The position numbers and the translations under genes were made by a program. Below, in pieces: positions 34,366-42,751 of a DNA stretch of 48,801 nt. Location: NCBI GenBank assembly GCA_964452575.1, contig CAYVMN010000005.1, positions 1-48,801 of the forward strand, written 5' to 3'. The notes under the pieces were generated by a model. It worked only from the letters and a program-made list of their open reading frames with translations, ran no database searches and had not been told where the DNA came from. Source of the stretch: CAYVMN01 sp964452575 (GTDB taxonomy: Bacteria > Desulfobacterota > DSM-4660 > Desulfatiglandales > Desulfatiglandaceae). Numbering within the stretch: position 1 is the stretch's first letter; each line of letters opens with the position of its first letter.

Positions 34366-35255
34366 AAAGACATAATGTGTTCTTTGGGCTTGTCTTAATG
34401 GCAATGATGGGTTGGATTATCCATTCGGGTGGGCCGGCCATCGGATCCGATTCCAAAGTTCAATCTGGAATCGCTGTTAGCGTCTGCAAGGCACCAGGAG
34501 GCAGTGGACAGGGTGTATCAGCGACATTACAAGATCACAAAATGGCCCTCTACCCCCCGCCCACTTGCCCCACACCCCCAACTGAACAGACGACCTTTAA
34601 TGTGGGCGACCAGGTCATGAACTGGAACTATATCACGGGCATAACATCAGGAGATACTTATCAGTTTGATTGGTATGCACCGGACGGAACCAATTACCGT
34701 GCTTCTGGGTCTTATTCGTCCAGTGGAGACTGGTGTCTTTCGATTTACTGGCCAAATGGGATCCCCAATCAGCCCGGCAGTTGGTATGTTGAATTCCGAC
34801 TTAATGGCACGCTTCTCTACACAGACTACTTTACCGTTACCGGGGGAGGACCCCCGGTCTGGGGCGCAGCCTATTCGAAGCTTTTCAGGGAAGACAAGGG
34901 GAGTCTGAGTCTCTTGCGGACATACCGGAATCAGGTCCTGGCTTCTACCCCGCTGGGGAATACCTATCTTGAGAGACTTTATGCAAGGTCCAACGAGGTC
35001 CTGCTCCTCCTGCTCTCGAATCCGGATCTCCTGAATCAGGCAAAGGCACTGCTCCCGCTCCTGCTTCCCGAGGTTGAGCAGGCAACTTTGGGAGGGGTGG
35101 GATACCTCTCGGCAGATGCGGTGGGAGGAATCAATGCCTTCTTGACCGCCCTGAGGAAAGGGGCAAGCCCTGAACTTTTGGATCTCATCAACAACGTGAA
35201 GGCTGACATGAAGAACCCGCAGACAATGGCACTCTTCGGATTTGAGATCGAGTAG
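34362..35255 (+). CDS. Secreted or cell-surface protein of unknown function
   Basis: The 297-residue protein has a signal peptide (MKRHNVFFGLVLMAMMGWIIHSGG). Residues about 35-165 are a Pro/Thr-rich then beta-sandwich-like domain with aromatic and Gly residues (MNWNYITGITSGDTYQFDWYAPDGTNYRASGSY, WYVEFRLNGTLLYTDYFTV). The C-terminal 125 residues (about 170-297) are helical with a repeated Leu-rich stretch (LLRTYRNQVLASTPLGNTYLERLY) seen in other secreted Desulfobacterota proteins. Its role is unknown; an adhesion or envelope function is only a guess. It follows the small ORF with an ATGA overlap. Confidence 0.72.
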   Translation: MKRHNVFFGLVLMAMMGWIIHSGGPAIGSDSKVQSGIAVSVCKAPGGSGQGVSATLQDHKMALYPPPTCPTPPTEQTTFNVGDQVMNWNYITGITSGDTYQFDWYAPDGTNYRASGSYSSSGDWCLSIYWPNGIPNQPGSWYVEFRLNGTLLYTDYFTVTGGGPPVWGAAYSKLFREDKGSLSLLRTYRNQVLASTPLGNTYLERLYARSNEVLLLLLSNPDLLNQAKALLPLLLPEVEQATLGGVGYLSADAVGGINAFLTALRKGASPELLDLINNVKADMKNPQTMALFGFEIE

Positions 35256-35278
35256 GTCTTTTTCCCTTTTCATCAACA

Positions 35279-35318
35279 CACGCTGGCGGCGGGAGAGCAT
35301 AATCCCGTCGCCTGCGTG
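35279..35318 (+). terminator. Terminator-like hairpin after the secreted-protein gene
   Basis: CACGC and GCGTG flank a second stem GGCGGCGGGA / TCCCGTCGCC (one G-T wobble). The hairpin starts 23 nt after the stop codon. No T-run follows closely, so it may be a Rho-dependent or stabilising structure. Confidence 0.4.
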
Positions 35319-35391
35319 ACAATCTTTACAAATTGATCTTCTCTGCCAACCCCTCGGAACACCTAAACCTGACCACCCTCCTTTTAAAGTC

Positions 35392-35428
35392 CTCAGGATC
35401 CCTGCTTTCGCCGGGGCAGGGACCTGAG
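35392..35428. repeat. Long stem-loop with one bulged A
   Basis: CTCAGG (35392-35397) and TCCCTGC (35399-35405) pair with GCAGGGA (35416-35422) and CCTGAG (35423-35428), 13 base pairs with one unpaired A, around a 10-base loop. A partial T-run follows about 8 nt later. It could terminate transcription from either side or act in a leader. Confidence 0.45.
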
Positions 35429-35560
35429 CAATGAGATTTTGCTTAAGTTAATGGCATTGGGTCCGACCCTGGCGTATGGCCTGCGGCTCCATACAGATTC
35501 GGAGAGCAGATACTGGTACGCAAAGAAGGTCTCGACTTTTCCTTTGACTCACGAAGGTGC

Positions 35561-35584
35561 TTTCCCTATACTTCTATAGGGAAA
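35561..35584. promoter_or_regulatory. Perfect 10-bp palindromic hairpin or operator before the TIGR04076-type gene
   Basis: TTTCCCTATA and TATAGGGAAA are exact complements around CTTC, ending 24 nt before ATG 35609. It may be a dimer operator or an RNA hairpin close to the start codon. The regulator is unknown. Confidence 0.4.
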
Positions 35585-35608
35585 TCTTGTGAACCTCGAA
35601 GCGAATTT

Positions 35609-35899
35609 ATGAAGAGGGGAAGGCTCTTGGCCAAAATAAGGATAGAGATCGAGAACATCCTGGAGGGGGGTGTTTGCCCATTTGGATACAAGATAGGGGA
35701 CAGATTTGAGTTCGAAATGACCGAAAGAATGATCACATTTCCTGATTTTTGTGGTTGGGCCTATCATGAAATGTTCCCGGTGCTTGTCTCTCTCAGGTAC
35801 GGGGCGCATTTTCCCTTCGTCGAGGATGGTAAGACTGCCAAGATGACCTGCTCTGATTCGAGAAATCCGGTTGTGTTTCGTATTTCGGTCGTAGAGTGA
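35609..35899 (+). CDS. TIGR04076 family small protein
   Basis: The 96-residue protein has the pattern of the TIGR04076 family: KIRIEIENILEGGVCPFGYKIGDRFEFE, then FCGWAYHEMFPVLVSLRYGA, and a closing CSDSRNPVVFRISVVE. The family is widespread in anaerobes; most members keep several cysteines, here CPFG, FCGW and TCSD. Function is not established. ATG 35609 has a poor ribosome site; a TTG 18 nt downstream has GGGGAAGG before it and is a possible alternative. It precedes the ABC transporter operon by 120 nt. Confidence 0.75.
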   Translation: MKRGRLLAKIRIEIENILEGGVCPFGYKIGDRFEFEMTERMITFPDFCGWAYHEMFPVLVSLRYGAHFPFVEDGKTAKMTCSDSRNPVVFRISVVE

Positions 35900-36018
35900 C
35901 CCAAAGTTTTCTGGGGGAAATCCCTGCCAGTGAGGTGTTTTCATGAGAATTCGAGGCACGTAAAAGTATGGACGTATTGCCTGGTGGATTAACTTAACCC
36001 AATAGAAAGGAGTATAAG

Positions 36019-37572
36019 ATGCTTAAGTCGTTCATAAAGATCCTAGTGGTTGTTTTGGCTTTAGTGGGCACGAGTCTCACCAGCGTGGCCGGTGCGCGGG
36101 CGGGTTTTGTGGATGATGGGAAGGTAGTCTTCGGGGTTTACACGGACATTCAGACTATGGACCCTCACGAGGCCTTTGTATGGTATTCCTGTACCGTCAC
36201 CAGGAATAGCCATGAGGGACTCCTGGAATATGACATCCGGGATTTTTCTATCAAACCCCTTCTGGCCGAATCCTATACCATTGACGAGGATGGGGGAACC
36301 TTCAAACTGCGTAAGGGTGTCAAGTTCCACGACGGCACAGAATTCAATGCCGAGGCCGTCAAATTCAATCTGGATCGAATCAAGGCCTTGAACAAAGGCC
36401 CTGCGACCTGGGTGAAAAACATGAAGGCTGTCAAGGTCATTGATGATGATACCGTGCGCATCGAGACTACCAAGAACTGGGCCTTCTTCCTGGACGTGTT
36501 GGCCTCTCCCTGGTGCTTTATGATTACCAGTCCAACGGCCATCAAGAAAAATGCGACCACCGATGATCCCTGGGCAACCAAATGGGCCCATGATAACGCC
36601 TGTGGCACCGGCCCTTACAAGGTCGAGAAATGGGTGCCCAACCAATACATCAAGATGGTTCGGTTCCCAGGATATTGGCGAGGTTGGGAGGGGAAACACT
36701 TCAGTGAGGCTGTCTATCAAGTGGTCAAGGAGGACAGCACGTTGAGAATGCTCCTGACCAAGGGCGCCGTGGACCTCATCAACAATATCTCTACCGAATT
36801 CTGGGATGTGCTCAATGCTGATCCGAATATCACCGCCTTCGGCTACCCCTCTCTGGCCGAGCAGTTCATTCTTATGAACAACAAAAGGGGTCCCCTGACG
36901 GATGAGAACCTTCGCTGGGCCGTTTCCTATGCCATTGATTACGACGCATGCCGGGCGGTCGCCAACGCCACGGAAAAGGGACTCCTGGTGGGAGAACCCC
37001 TGAAAAGAGATTTGGAGAAGGCAAAGGCTTACAAGGCCAAGAGCGCCTATGCAGGAAAGGAAACTATCCTGAAACTGGCCTACCTGGATTTCGTGGAAAA
37101 TCACCGGAAGTGGGCACTGATACTTCAGGATAACCTGAAGGAGATCGGCATAAAACTGGAACTAGAGGCAATGACCTGGCCTGTTTTTGCAAAGCAGGTC
37201 TATGGGGACCCGGCAAAGGCCTTCGACCTCTACCCCTTTTATGCCTCTTCGATCATTGCAGATCCCTACGGCGTGATCTACAAGGTGCTCCATTCAAATT
37301 CCATCCAGCAGGGTGGGGCAAACCTGGGTTACGACAATCCCAGGTTTGACGCCTTCCTCGACGAGGCGGCCACCACCATGGATCGAAAAAAACGGATGGC
37401 CATCTATGAAAAGGCCAGACTCTTGCCGGAGAAAGATGCGGCCTACGTCTGGCTCTTCATGCTCCCCTATTTTGTGGCGCATCGAAACGATGTGAAGGCG
37501 TATGATTACACGAAGTTCGGAGACGCCCTGGGGAATATGTTCTATTTTTATGACTACTACCGCGAGAAGTAG
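36019..37572 (+). CDS. Peptide/nickel-type ABC transporter substrate-binding protein (SBP_bac_5)
   Basis: The 517-residue protein has a signal peptide (LKSFIKILVVVLALVGTSLTSVAG) and the family 5 features: VVFGVYTDIQTMDPHEAF, SYTIDEDGGTFKLRKGVKFHDGTEFNAEAVKFNLDRI, GTGPYKVEKWVPNQYIKMVRFPGYW, WAVSYAIDYDACRAV and a C-terminal LLPEKDAAYVWLFMLPYFVAHR. These proteins bind di- or oligopeptides, nickel complexes, or other small molecules for Dpp/Opp importers. AAGGAG lies 8 nt before ATG 36019. It starts the eleven-gene array and sets which ligand is imported. Ligand identity is not readable; the downstream genes suggest an amino-acid-derived compound. Confidence 0.93.
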   Translation: MLKSFIKILVVVLALVGTSLTSVAGARAGFVDDGKVVFGVYTDIQTMDPHEAFVWYSCTVTRNSHEGLLEYDIRDFSIKPLLAESYTIDEDGGTFKLRKGVKFHDGTEFNAEAVKFNLDRIKALNKGPATWVKNMKAVKVIDDDTVRIETTKNWAFFLDVLASPWCFMITSPTAIKKNATTDDPWATKWAHDNACGTGPYKVEKWVPNQYIKMVRFPGYWRGWEGKHFSEAVYQVVKEDSTLRMLLTKGAVDLINNISTEFWDVLNADPNITAFGYPSLAEQFILMNNKRGPLTDENLRWAVSYAIDYDACRAVANATEKGLLVGEPLKRDLEKAKAYKAKSAYAGKETILKLAYLDFVENHRKWALILQDNLKEIGIKLELEAMTWPVFAKQVYGDPAKAFDLYPFYASSIIADPYGVIYKVLHSNSIQQGGANLGYDNPRFDAFLDEAATTMDRKKRMAIYEKARLLPEKDAAYVWLFMLPYFVAHRNDVKAYDYTKFGDALGNMFYFYDYYREK

Positions 37573-37668
37573 TCATCATTGAGAAGGTGAGTCCAGGGCG
37601 ACCCTGCGAATCCGGTCGCCCGGGAGGATCCACCTTTTCCGGAAGGCATAAATCAAGGCAACGCCAAT

Positions 37669-38685
37669 ATGGGAAGCTATCTCTGGCAACGCATCTTTCA
37701 GCGCCTCTTAACCATCATCCCGGTCATTTTCCTGGCAATTACCATCGTATTTTTTGTCTCTCACCTGGTCCCGGGAGATCCCGCGCGCCTCATCGTCGGC
37801 GAATACGCGACAGAGGAGCAGGTCGCCCAGGTCAGAAAGGAGTACAATCTGGATAAGCCGGTGCTGATCCAGTATCTGCTCTATCTGAAGGACTCGATCA
37901 CAGGGAATTTCGGCATGTCCATGCATACCAGGAGGCCTGTGATCGAGGATATCAAGGATTTCTATCCGGCCACCATTGAGCTCGCTGTGGTGAGTATGAT
38001 CATCGTCATCGGGTTAGGGGTCCCTTTCGGCGTGCTCTCGGCCATCAAGAAGGATCAAGCCGCCGACCATGCGGCCAGGATTTATGCATTGGGGGGTGTT
38101 GCAATTCCCGTCTTCTGGCTGGGGATCCTTTTACAGTTACTACTCTATTATTACCTGGGATGGCTTCCGGTGGGCGACCGGTTGACCTATGGGATAAAAC
38201 CGCCCCAGGACATCACAGGACTCTACATCCTCGACAGTTTATTGACCGGAAATTGGACCACCCTGAAGGATTCAGTACTCCACATGATCCTGCCGGCGGT
38301 GGTGCTCGCAACATCGTCCATGAGTTCCGTTGTCCGCCAAACGCGCGGAGAAATGCTCAAAGTCTTGAAGGAAGACTATGTCACCTTTCATACGGCTTAC
38401 GGGCTGCCCAAACGAAAAGTGATTTACAAGTACGCCCTAAGAAATGCCTTGACGCCGACTGTCTCCCTCATCGGTTTGGTCTTCGGTCTCCTGTTGGGAG
38501 GATCTTTCCTGGTAGAGACCGTCTTCAATTGGCCGGGAATCGGAGCCTATGTGGCCATGTCCGTGCTCACCAGCGACTTCCCGGCTATCGTGGGAGCGAC
38601 GCTGGTGGTCACCTTCAGCTACGCGCTGGTCAACATGGTTGTGGATATTGCCTATATCTTGATCAATCCGAGGGTCAGGATTTAA
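37669..38685 (+). CDS. ABC transporter permease, DppB type
   Basis: The 338-residue integral membrane protein has the DppB/OppB layout: an N-terminal membrane helix (RLLTIIPVIFLAITIVFFVSHLVPGDPARLI), LDKPVLIQYLLYLKDSITGNFG, then five further hydrophobic segments and the EAA-type loop GLPKRKVIYKYALRNALTPTVSLIGL that docks the ATPase. It forms the channel together with the next gene product. It lies 96 nt behind the binding-protein gene, and its stop is 7 nt before the next start. Confidence 0.95.
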   Translation: MGSYLWQRIFQRLLTIIPVIFLAITIVFFVSHLVPGDPARLIVGEYATEEQVAQVRKEYNLDKPVLIQYLLYLKDSITGNFGMSMHTRRPVIEDIKDFYPATIELAVVSMIIVIGLGVPFGVLSAIKKDQAADHAARIYALGGVAIPVFWLGILLQLLLYYYLGWLPVGDRLTYGIKPPQDITGLYILDSLLTGNWTTLKDSVLHMILPAVVLATSSMSSVVRQTRGEMLKVLKEDYVTFHTAYGLPKRKVIYKYALRNALTPTVSLIGLVFGLLLGGSFLVETVFNWPGIGAYVAMSVLTSDFPAIVGATLVVTFSYALVNMVVDIAYILINPRVRI

Positions 38686-38692
38686 GGGGATC

Positions 38693-39547
38693 ATGCATCA
38701 GATCATCAAAAGCGATCCAGTGAGGTATGCCCTTTACTCTGTCAGGAGATCACCCCTGGCCATCGTCGGCATAGCCATGATCATGGTCGTCATCGGGGTT
38801 GCTATCTTCGCGCCCTGGATTGCCCCTCATCCCGAACAGGTCTATAAGGTAAACATCCGGGCCAAGCTTCACCCTCCCAGTTCCGAGCACTGGTTCGGTA
38901 CCGATGACTTGGGCCGAGATGTGGCGAGCCGAATGATATATGGGTCCCGTATCTCCGTGGAAATCGCGCTGGTGGTTGTCTCTTTTGCCACTTCCTTGGG
39001 AACGATCCTGGGGCTCATTTCCGGCTATTATGGCGGGAGGTTAGGCAATGTGATCATGCGTGTTACAGACGCCTTCCTTGCCTTTCCTCCCCTTATTCTG
39101 GCTTTGAGCATCCAGGCCGCGCTGGGGAAAAGCGTCACCAACACCATGATCGCCTTGTCCCTGGTCTGGTGGACCTGGTATGCGAGGCTTGTACGGGGGC
39201 AGGTGCTCAGTATCAAGGAAGACCTTTACATCGAGGCGGCTAGGATGCTCGGGGTATCAAAAATCAGGATGATGCTGCGCCACATCCTCCCCAATTGTGC
39301 CGGTCCGATCATCGTCCAGGCCACACTCCAGATGGGATATGCGGTGATTACCGCAGCGGGACTGGGTTTTATAGGTATCGGTGCCCAAGAGCCGTTACCC
39401 GAGTGGGGACTGATGATTGCAAAGGGCCGTAACTTCATTCCAAAGTGGTGGTGGATATCGACCTTTCCGGGATTTGCCATCTTCTGGTTTGTTCTTGGCT
39501 TTTGCCTGTTTGGGGATGCCATTCGCGACATTTATGAGCGGAGCTAG
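38693..39547 (+). CDS. ABC transporter permease, DppC type
   Basis: The 284-residue protein has the DppC/OppC pattern: an N-terminal segment followed by SEHWFGTDDLGRDVASRMIYGSRISVEIALVVV, a GLISGYYGGRLGNVIMRVTDAFLAFPPLILAL helix pair, and the ATPase-docking loop EAARMLGVSKIRMMLRHILPNCAGPIIVQ. The ending FVLGFCLFGDAIRDIY is typical. It is the second permease of the importer. The ATPase gene begins 7 nt after its stop, or slightly inside it if an earlier start is used. Confidence 0.95.
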   Translation: MHQIIKSDPVRYALYSVRRSPLAIVGIAMIMVVIGVAIFAPWIAPHPEQVYKVNIRAKLHPPSSEHWFGTDDLGRDVASRMIYGSRISVEIALVVVSFATSLGTILGLISGYYGGRLGNVIMRVTDAFLAFPPLILALSIQAALGKSVTNTMIALSLVWWTWYARLVRGQVLSIKEDLYIEAARMLGVSKIRMMLRHILPNCAGPIIVQATLQMGYAVITAAGLGFIGIGAQEPLPEWGLMIAKGRNFIPKWWWISTFPGFAIFWFVLGFCLFGDAIRDIYERS

Positions 39548-39554
39548 AAGAGCC

Positions 39555-40568
39555 GTGCCGGATAAAAAACGTCTCCATCAACATAACGGCATGCTCCTTT
39601 CGGTGAAGGACCTGAGAACACGGTTTCATACCTATGAGGGAGAACTGGATGCGGTAAACGGTGTTGATCTCATGATCAGAGCCAAACAATCCGTTGGGCT
39701 GGTCGGTGAGACCGGTTGTGGCAAGTCAGTGACCGCTCTATCCATCATGCGTCTGATCTCAGACCCACCGGGCAAGATAATCTCTGGGTCAATCAATTTC
39801 CTGGGGGAGGAACTGATGGGGAAAAGCGAGGAAGAGATGCGTCTGGTGCGCGGTGGCGACATTGCGATGATCTTTCAGAAACCCATGTCTTCTCTAAACC
39901 CAACTTACAAGATCGGCACTCAGATGACGGACATCATCTGCCAGCACCACGGGATGGGACGCCAGGAGGCCCTGGGGCGTGCTGTCGAGTTATTGAAGAG
40001 CGTAAGGATTTCTGCCCCGGAATCGGTGGTCAAACGGTACCCCCATGAGCTTTCCGGTGGCATGCGACAGCGCGTGATGATCGCCACTGCCCTTTCATCA
40101 AATCCCGTTTTGCTCATCGCCGATGAACCGACCACAGCGCTGGATGCGACCATTCAGAAACAGATCCTTCAACTCATCACCGATCTCCGATCTCAGTTCG
40201 GGTTTTCTATGCTTTTCATCAGCCACGATCTCAGGACCATCTTTAACGTCTGTGATTGGATGTATGTGATGTATGCAGGAAATGTCGTGGAATATGGTGA
40301 CGTGCAGGATGTCATCAACGCGCCCTGTCATCCCTATTTTGGCTCACTCCTGAGCAGCCTCCCCCGGTTCGGAACAAAGCGGCAGAGACTAAATGCCATC
40401 GGCGGAGCCGTCCCTAGCCTCCTGAATCCCCCCGGGGGTTGCCGGTTTCACCCGAGATGCCCATTCGTTGTTGACCGTTGCCACACGGAAGTGCCGCGCC
40501 TGGTCGAAGTGGGAGAAGGGCACAGGGCTGCCTGCCTGCGCGCCGAGGAGGGGTTGGCCATTGTCTGA
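39555..40568 (+). CDS. ABC transporter ATP-binding protein, DppD type
   Basis: The protein has 337 residues from GTG 39555; ATG 39534 (overlapping the permease stop) and ATG 39591 are alternatives. It has Walker A GLVGETGCGKSVTA, the Q-loop region AMIFQKPMSSLNP, the signature LSGGMRQRVMIATALS, Walker B LLIADEPTTALD and the switch His in FISHDL. The C-terminus has the oligopeptide-transporter tail GCRFHPRCPFVVDRC, which may hold an iron-sulfur cluster in some relatives. The stop overlaps the start of the next ATPase by 8 nt, so the pair is translated together. Confidence 0.94.
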   Translation: MPDKKRLHQHNGMLLSVKDLRTRFHTYEGELDAVNGVDLMIRAKQSVGLVGETGCGKSVTALSIMRLISDPPGKIISGSINFLGEELMGKSEEEMRLVRGGDIAMIFQKPMSSLNPTYKIGTQMTDIICQHHGMGRQEALGRAVELLKSVRISAPESVVKRYPHELSGGMRQRVMIATALSSNPVLLIADEPTTALDATIQKQILQLITDLRSQFGFSMLFISHDLRTIFNVCDWMYVMYAGNVVEYGDVQDVINAPCHPYFGSLLSSLPRFGTKRQRLNAIGGAVPSLLNPPGGCRFHPRCPFVVDRCHTEVPRLVEVGEGHRAACLRAEEGLAIV

Positions 40569-41544
40569 GTTCTTGCGGGCAGAGCATCTGGAAAAGCTTT
40601 TTCCCCTGGGCGGACCATTTGGATTCAAGAAGACGGCAGTCCGGGCCGTTGATGATGTGAGTCTGACCGTGGATCGGGGTGAGACCATGGGTTTGGTAGG
40701 AGAATCCGGGTGCGGGAAGACTACGGTGGGCCGGCTTCTCTGTCGACTCATCGAGGCAGACCGGGGACGGATCTTCTTGGAAGACAGCGATATCCTGGCC
40801 ATGTCAGAGTCTGAATTTTTTGGGGTACGAAGGCACATCCAGATGATTTTCCAGGACCCCCAGGCCTCTCTCAACCCGCGTATGACGATCGGAGCCATTG
40901 TCAGAGAGCCCTTTTTGATCCATGGTGAGATGGACAAGCGAGCCGTCGGTGATGAGGTCATGAGGCTGATCCAGGCGGTAGGGCTTAGCCCGGAGCACAT
41001 TAACCGGTATCCCCGGGAACTCTCGGGGGGTCAACAGCAGCGCGTTGGGATCTGTCGCGCCATTGCTCTGAGGCCCAAGTTTCTGATCCTGGATGAACCT
41101 ACTTCCGCCCTAGACGTTTGTGTCCAGGCACAGATCCTGAACACCCTCAAGGAGATTCAGGGCGAGATGAACCTCACCTACCTCTTTATATCGCACGACC
41201 TTGGTGTCATCAACCACATGAGCGATCGTGTCGCGGTCATGTACCTGGGCCAATTGGTGGAAGTGGCAGGTACCACGGAACTCTTTGAAAAGACACTTCA
41301 CCCTTACACGCAGGCCCTGTTTTCGGCCGTTCCCACTTTCAAGGATGAGGTCAAACCCTACGATATCACCCTCACGGGAGACGTCCCCAACCCCGCCAGT
41401 CCGCCTTCGGGATGCCGCTTCCATCCTCGTTGCCCTCGAAGAACGAGCGGTTGCGACACCCGGGAACCGATCCTTGAGGAAGTCACACCCGGCCACTGGC
41501 TGAGGTGCAACCAATGGAAAAGAATACCATCGGATGAGGGATGA
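40561..41544 (+). CDS. ABC transporter ATP-binding protein, DppF type
   Basis: The protein has 327 residues from TTG 40561. This start is chosen because GAGGAGGGG lies 8 nt upstream and the protein then begins with the family pattern SEFLRAEHLEKLFPL. It has Walker A GLVGESGCGKTTVG, QMIFQDPQASLNPRM, signature LSGGQQQRVGICRAIA, Walker B FLILDEPTSALD, switch His FISHDLGV and the oligopeptide tail GCRFHPRCPRRTSGC. It completes a heterodimeric Dpp-type importer. The iron-sulfur flavoprotein gene follows after 16 nt. Confidence 0.94.
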   Translation: MSEFLRAEHLEKLFPLGGPFGFKKTAVRAVDDVSLTVDRGETMGLVGESGCGKTTVGRLLCRLIEADRGRIFLEDSDILAMSESEFFGVRRHIQMIFQDPQASLNPRMTIGAIVREPFLIHGEMDKRAVGDEVMRLIQAVGLSPEHINRYPRELSGGQQQRVGICRAIALRPKFLILDEPTSALDVCVQAQILNTLKEIQGEMNLTYLFISHDLGVINHMSDRVAVMYLGQLVEVAGTTELFEKTLHPYTQALFSAVPTFKDEVKPYDITLTGDVPNPASPPSGCRFHPRCPRRTSGCDTREPILEEVTPGHWLRCNQWKRIPSDEG

Positions 41545-41560
41545 GGATTAAGGAGGTTTC

Positions 41561-42259
41561 ATGGCGCTCAAGATACTCGGCATTTCAGCCAGCCCTCGGG
41601 GCAAGGCAAATAGCTTTTTCCTGCTGAGCCGTTCCCTGGATGGCGCTCGGCGGATAACCCCAGATGCAGAGATTGACATCTATACCTTTGCCAAAAAGAA
41701 CTTCGGCGGCTGCATCCATTGTTACGGTTGTCGCAGAGAAGGCCATGAGGGGCAATGTGTTATCCAGGATGATTTCCAAGAGCTCGCCCCCATGTGGGTC
41801 GCCGCCGACGCCATCATCTATTCTGTGCCGGTCTACCACATGTCGATCCCGGGCCAGCTCAAGTGTTTTATTGATCGTTTGGGACAGTCCGGTATCACGA
41901 AACTCGTTCCTTCAGACTCCCGGAGCGGGTTTGTCAAACCCTTGAAGGCAATGGGGATCATCAGCCAGGGGATGCACATTTTCTCAGGCCAGGAGCACGC
42001 TATCACTGAACTGGTAAATCATGCCCTTATCATGGGTTGTCTTCCCATTGCCGGAGACTTGTGGGAGGGGTATATTGGGGCCAGCGGATGGACTGAGCTC
42101 CTGCGCGACAAGAATGCCATCGAGAAACTCCATAGTGAAAAGACCATCAGTGCCGAGGCTGCTGTTGCCTCGGCGGAGACCCTGGGCAAGAATGTGGCCT
42201 ATCTGGCCCGGGTAATCCAAAGCGGCCGAGAGGCCCTAGCCGGTCTACCGGCAGGATGA
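41561..42259 (+). CDS. Iron-sulfur flavoprotein / NADPH-dependent FMN reductase family
   Basis: The 232-residue flavodoxin-like protein has KILGISASPRGKANS (FMN phosphate loop) and VADAIIYSVPVYHMSIPGQLKCFIDR. A cysteine cluster CIHCYGC plus GQC (Cys51, 54, 57, 66; CX2CX2CX8C) matches the compact [4Fe-4S] site of iron-sulfur flavoproteins of the Isf type, which accept electrons from ferredoxin. AAGGAGG 5 nt before ATG 41561 is strong. In this array it probably passes electrons between the AOR/ferredoxin pair and a substrate or oxidant. It could equally be a stand-alone NAD(P)H:FMN reductase. Function is inferred from context. Confidence 0.85.
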   Translation: MALKILGISASPRGKANSFFLLSRSLDGARRITPDAEIDIYTFAKKNFGGCIHCYGCRREGHEGQCVIQDDFQELAPMWVAADAIIYSVPVYHMSIPGQLKCFIDRLGQSGITKLVPSDSRSGFVKPLKAMGIISQGMHIFSGQEHAITELVNHALIMGCLPIAGDLWEGYIGASGWTELLRDKNAIEKLHSEKTISAEAAVASAETLGKNVAYLARVIQSGREALAGLPAG

Positions 42260-42271
42260 GAGGATGTTTCT

Positions 42272-42751
42272 ATGGAAAGAATGCTTGTGGTTGACTTGAC
42301 GAGATGCACGGGCTGCGAGGCTTGCATCGACGCCTGTTCGGGGCGTCGATCCGGAGTCTATGACGAAGAGACCTCCATGGTTCGCCTCAAAAAAGACGAA
42401 CCCCGAACAGTTTTCGTACCTCTTCTTTGCGAGCAATGCGGCCAGCATCCATGTGTGGATGCCTGTCCCGTGGAAGCCATTCAATATGATCCCGGGCTTG
42501 GCATATTCGTTGTGGACGAGGAGTCCTGCACAGCCTGCGGCGAATGTGCGGATGTGTGCCCTTTTGAGGGCATCTTTATGACGCCCGAGACGGCCCTGAA
42601 GTGCGACCTCTGTCACGGGGACCCAAAATGCGTTTCTTTCTGCTATCCAGGGGCCCTTCGGTGGGCAGAGGTGGATCCTGAAAGCGTCCTGGCCGACCTT
42701 CGGGGTAAGGCCCGGAAGATAGAAGAATTGCGAGGTGAATATGAGATCTAA
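42272..42751 (+). CDS. Four-cluster [4Fe-4S] ferredoxin, AOR-associated (HydN-like)
   Basis: The 159-residue protein has 16 cysteines in four groups, the pattern of the HydN/DmsB-type electron-transfer proteins: CTGCEACIDAC near the start, CEQCGQHPCVDACP, CTACGECADVCP and CDLCHGDPKCVSFC. It would carry electrons from the aldehyde oxidoreductase encoded directly after it. It starts 12 nt behind the flavoprotein gene; its end overlaps the AOR start by 11 nt, consistent with a fixed stoichiometry. Confidence 0.92.
   Translation: MERMLVVDLTRCTGCEACIDACSGRRSGVYDEETSMVRLKKDEPRTVFVPLLCEQCGQHPCVDACPVEAIQYDPGLGIFVVDEESCTACGECADVCPFEGIFMTPETALKCDLCHGDPKCVSFCYPGALRWAEVDPESVLADLRGKARKIEELRGEYEI

Larger units (their letters stand above)
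35256..35608. other. Intergenic region rich in hairpins
   Basis: The 353-bp gap holds three strong inverted repeats (35279-35318, 35392-35428, 35561-35584) described separately, and one smaller one (GTATGG/CCATAC at 35474-35494). No gene other than these was seen. Confidence 0.4.

Noticed and set aside
36061..37104. 347-codon minus-strand open frame inside the substrate-binding protein gene
   Set aside because: The opposite strand carries a full-length SBP_bac_5 protein; the antisense frame is a codon-bias effect.
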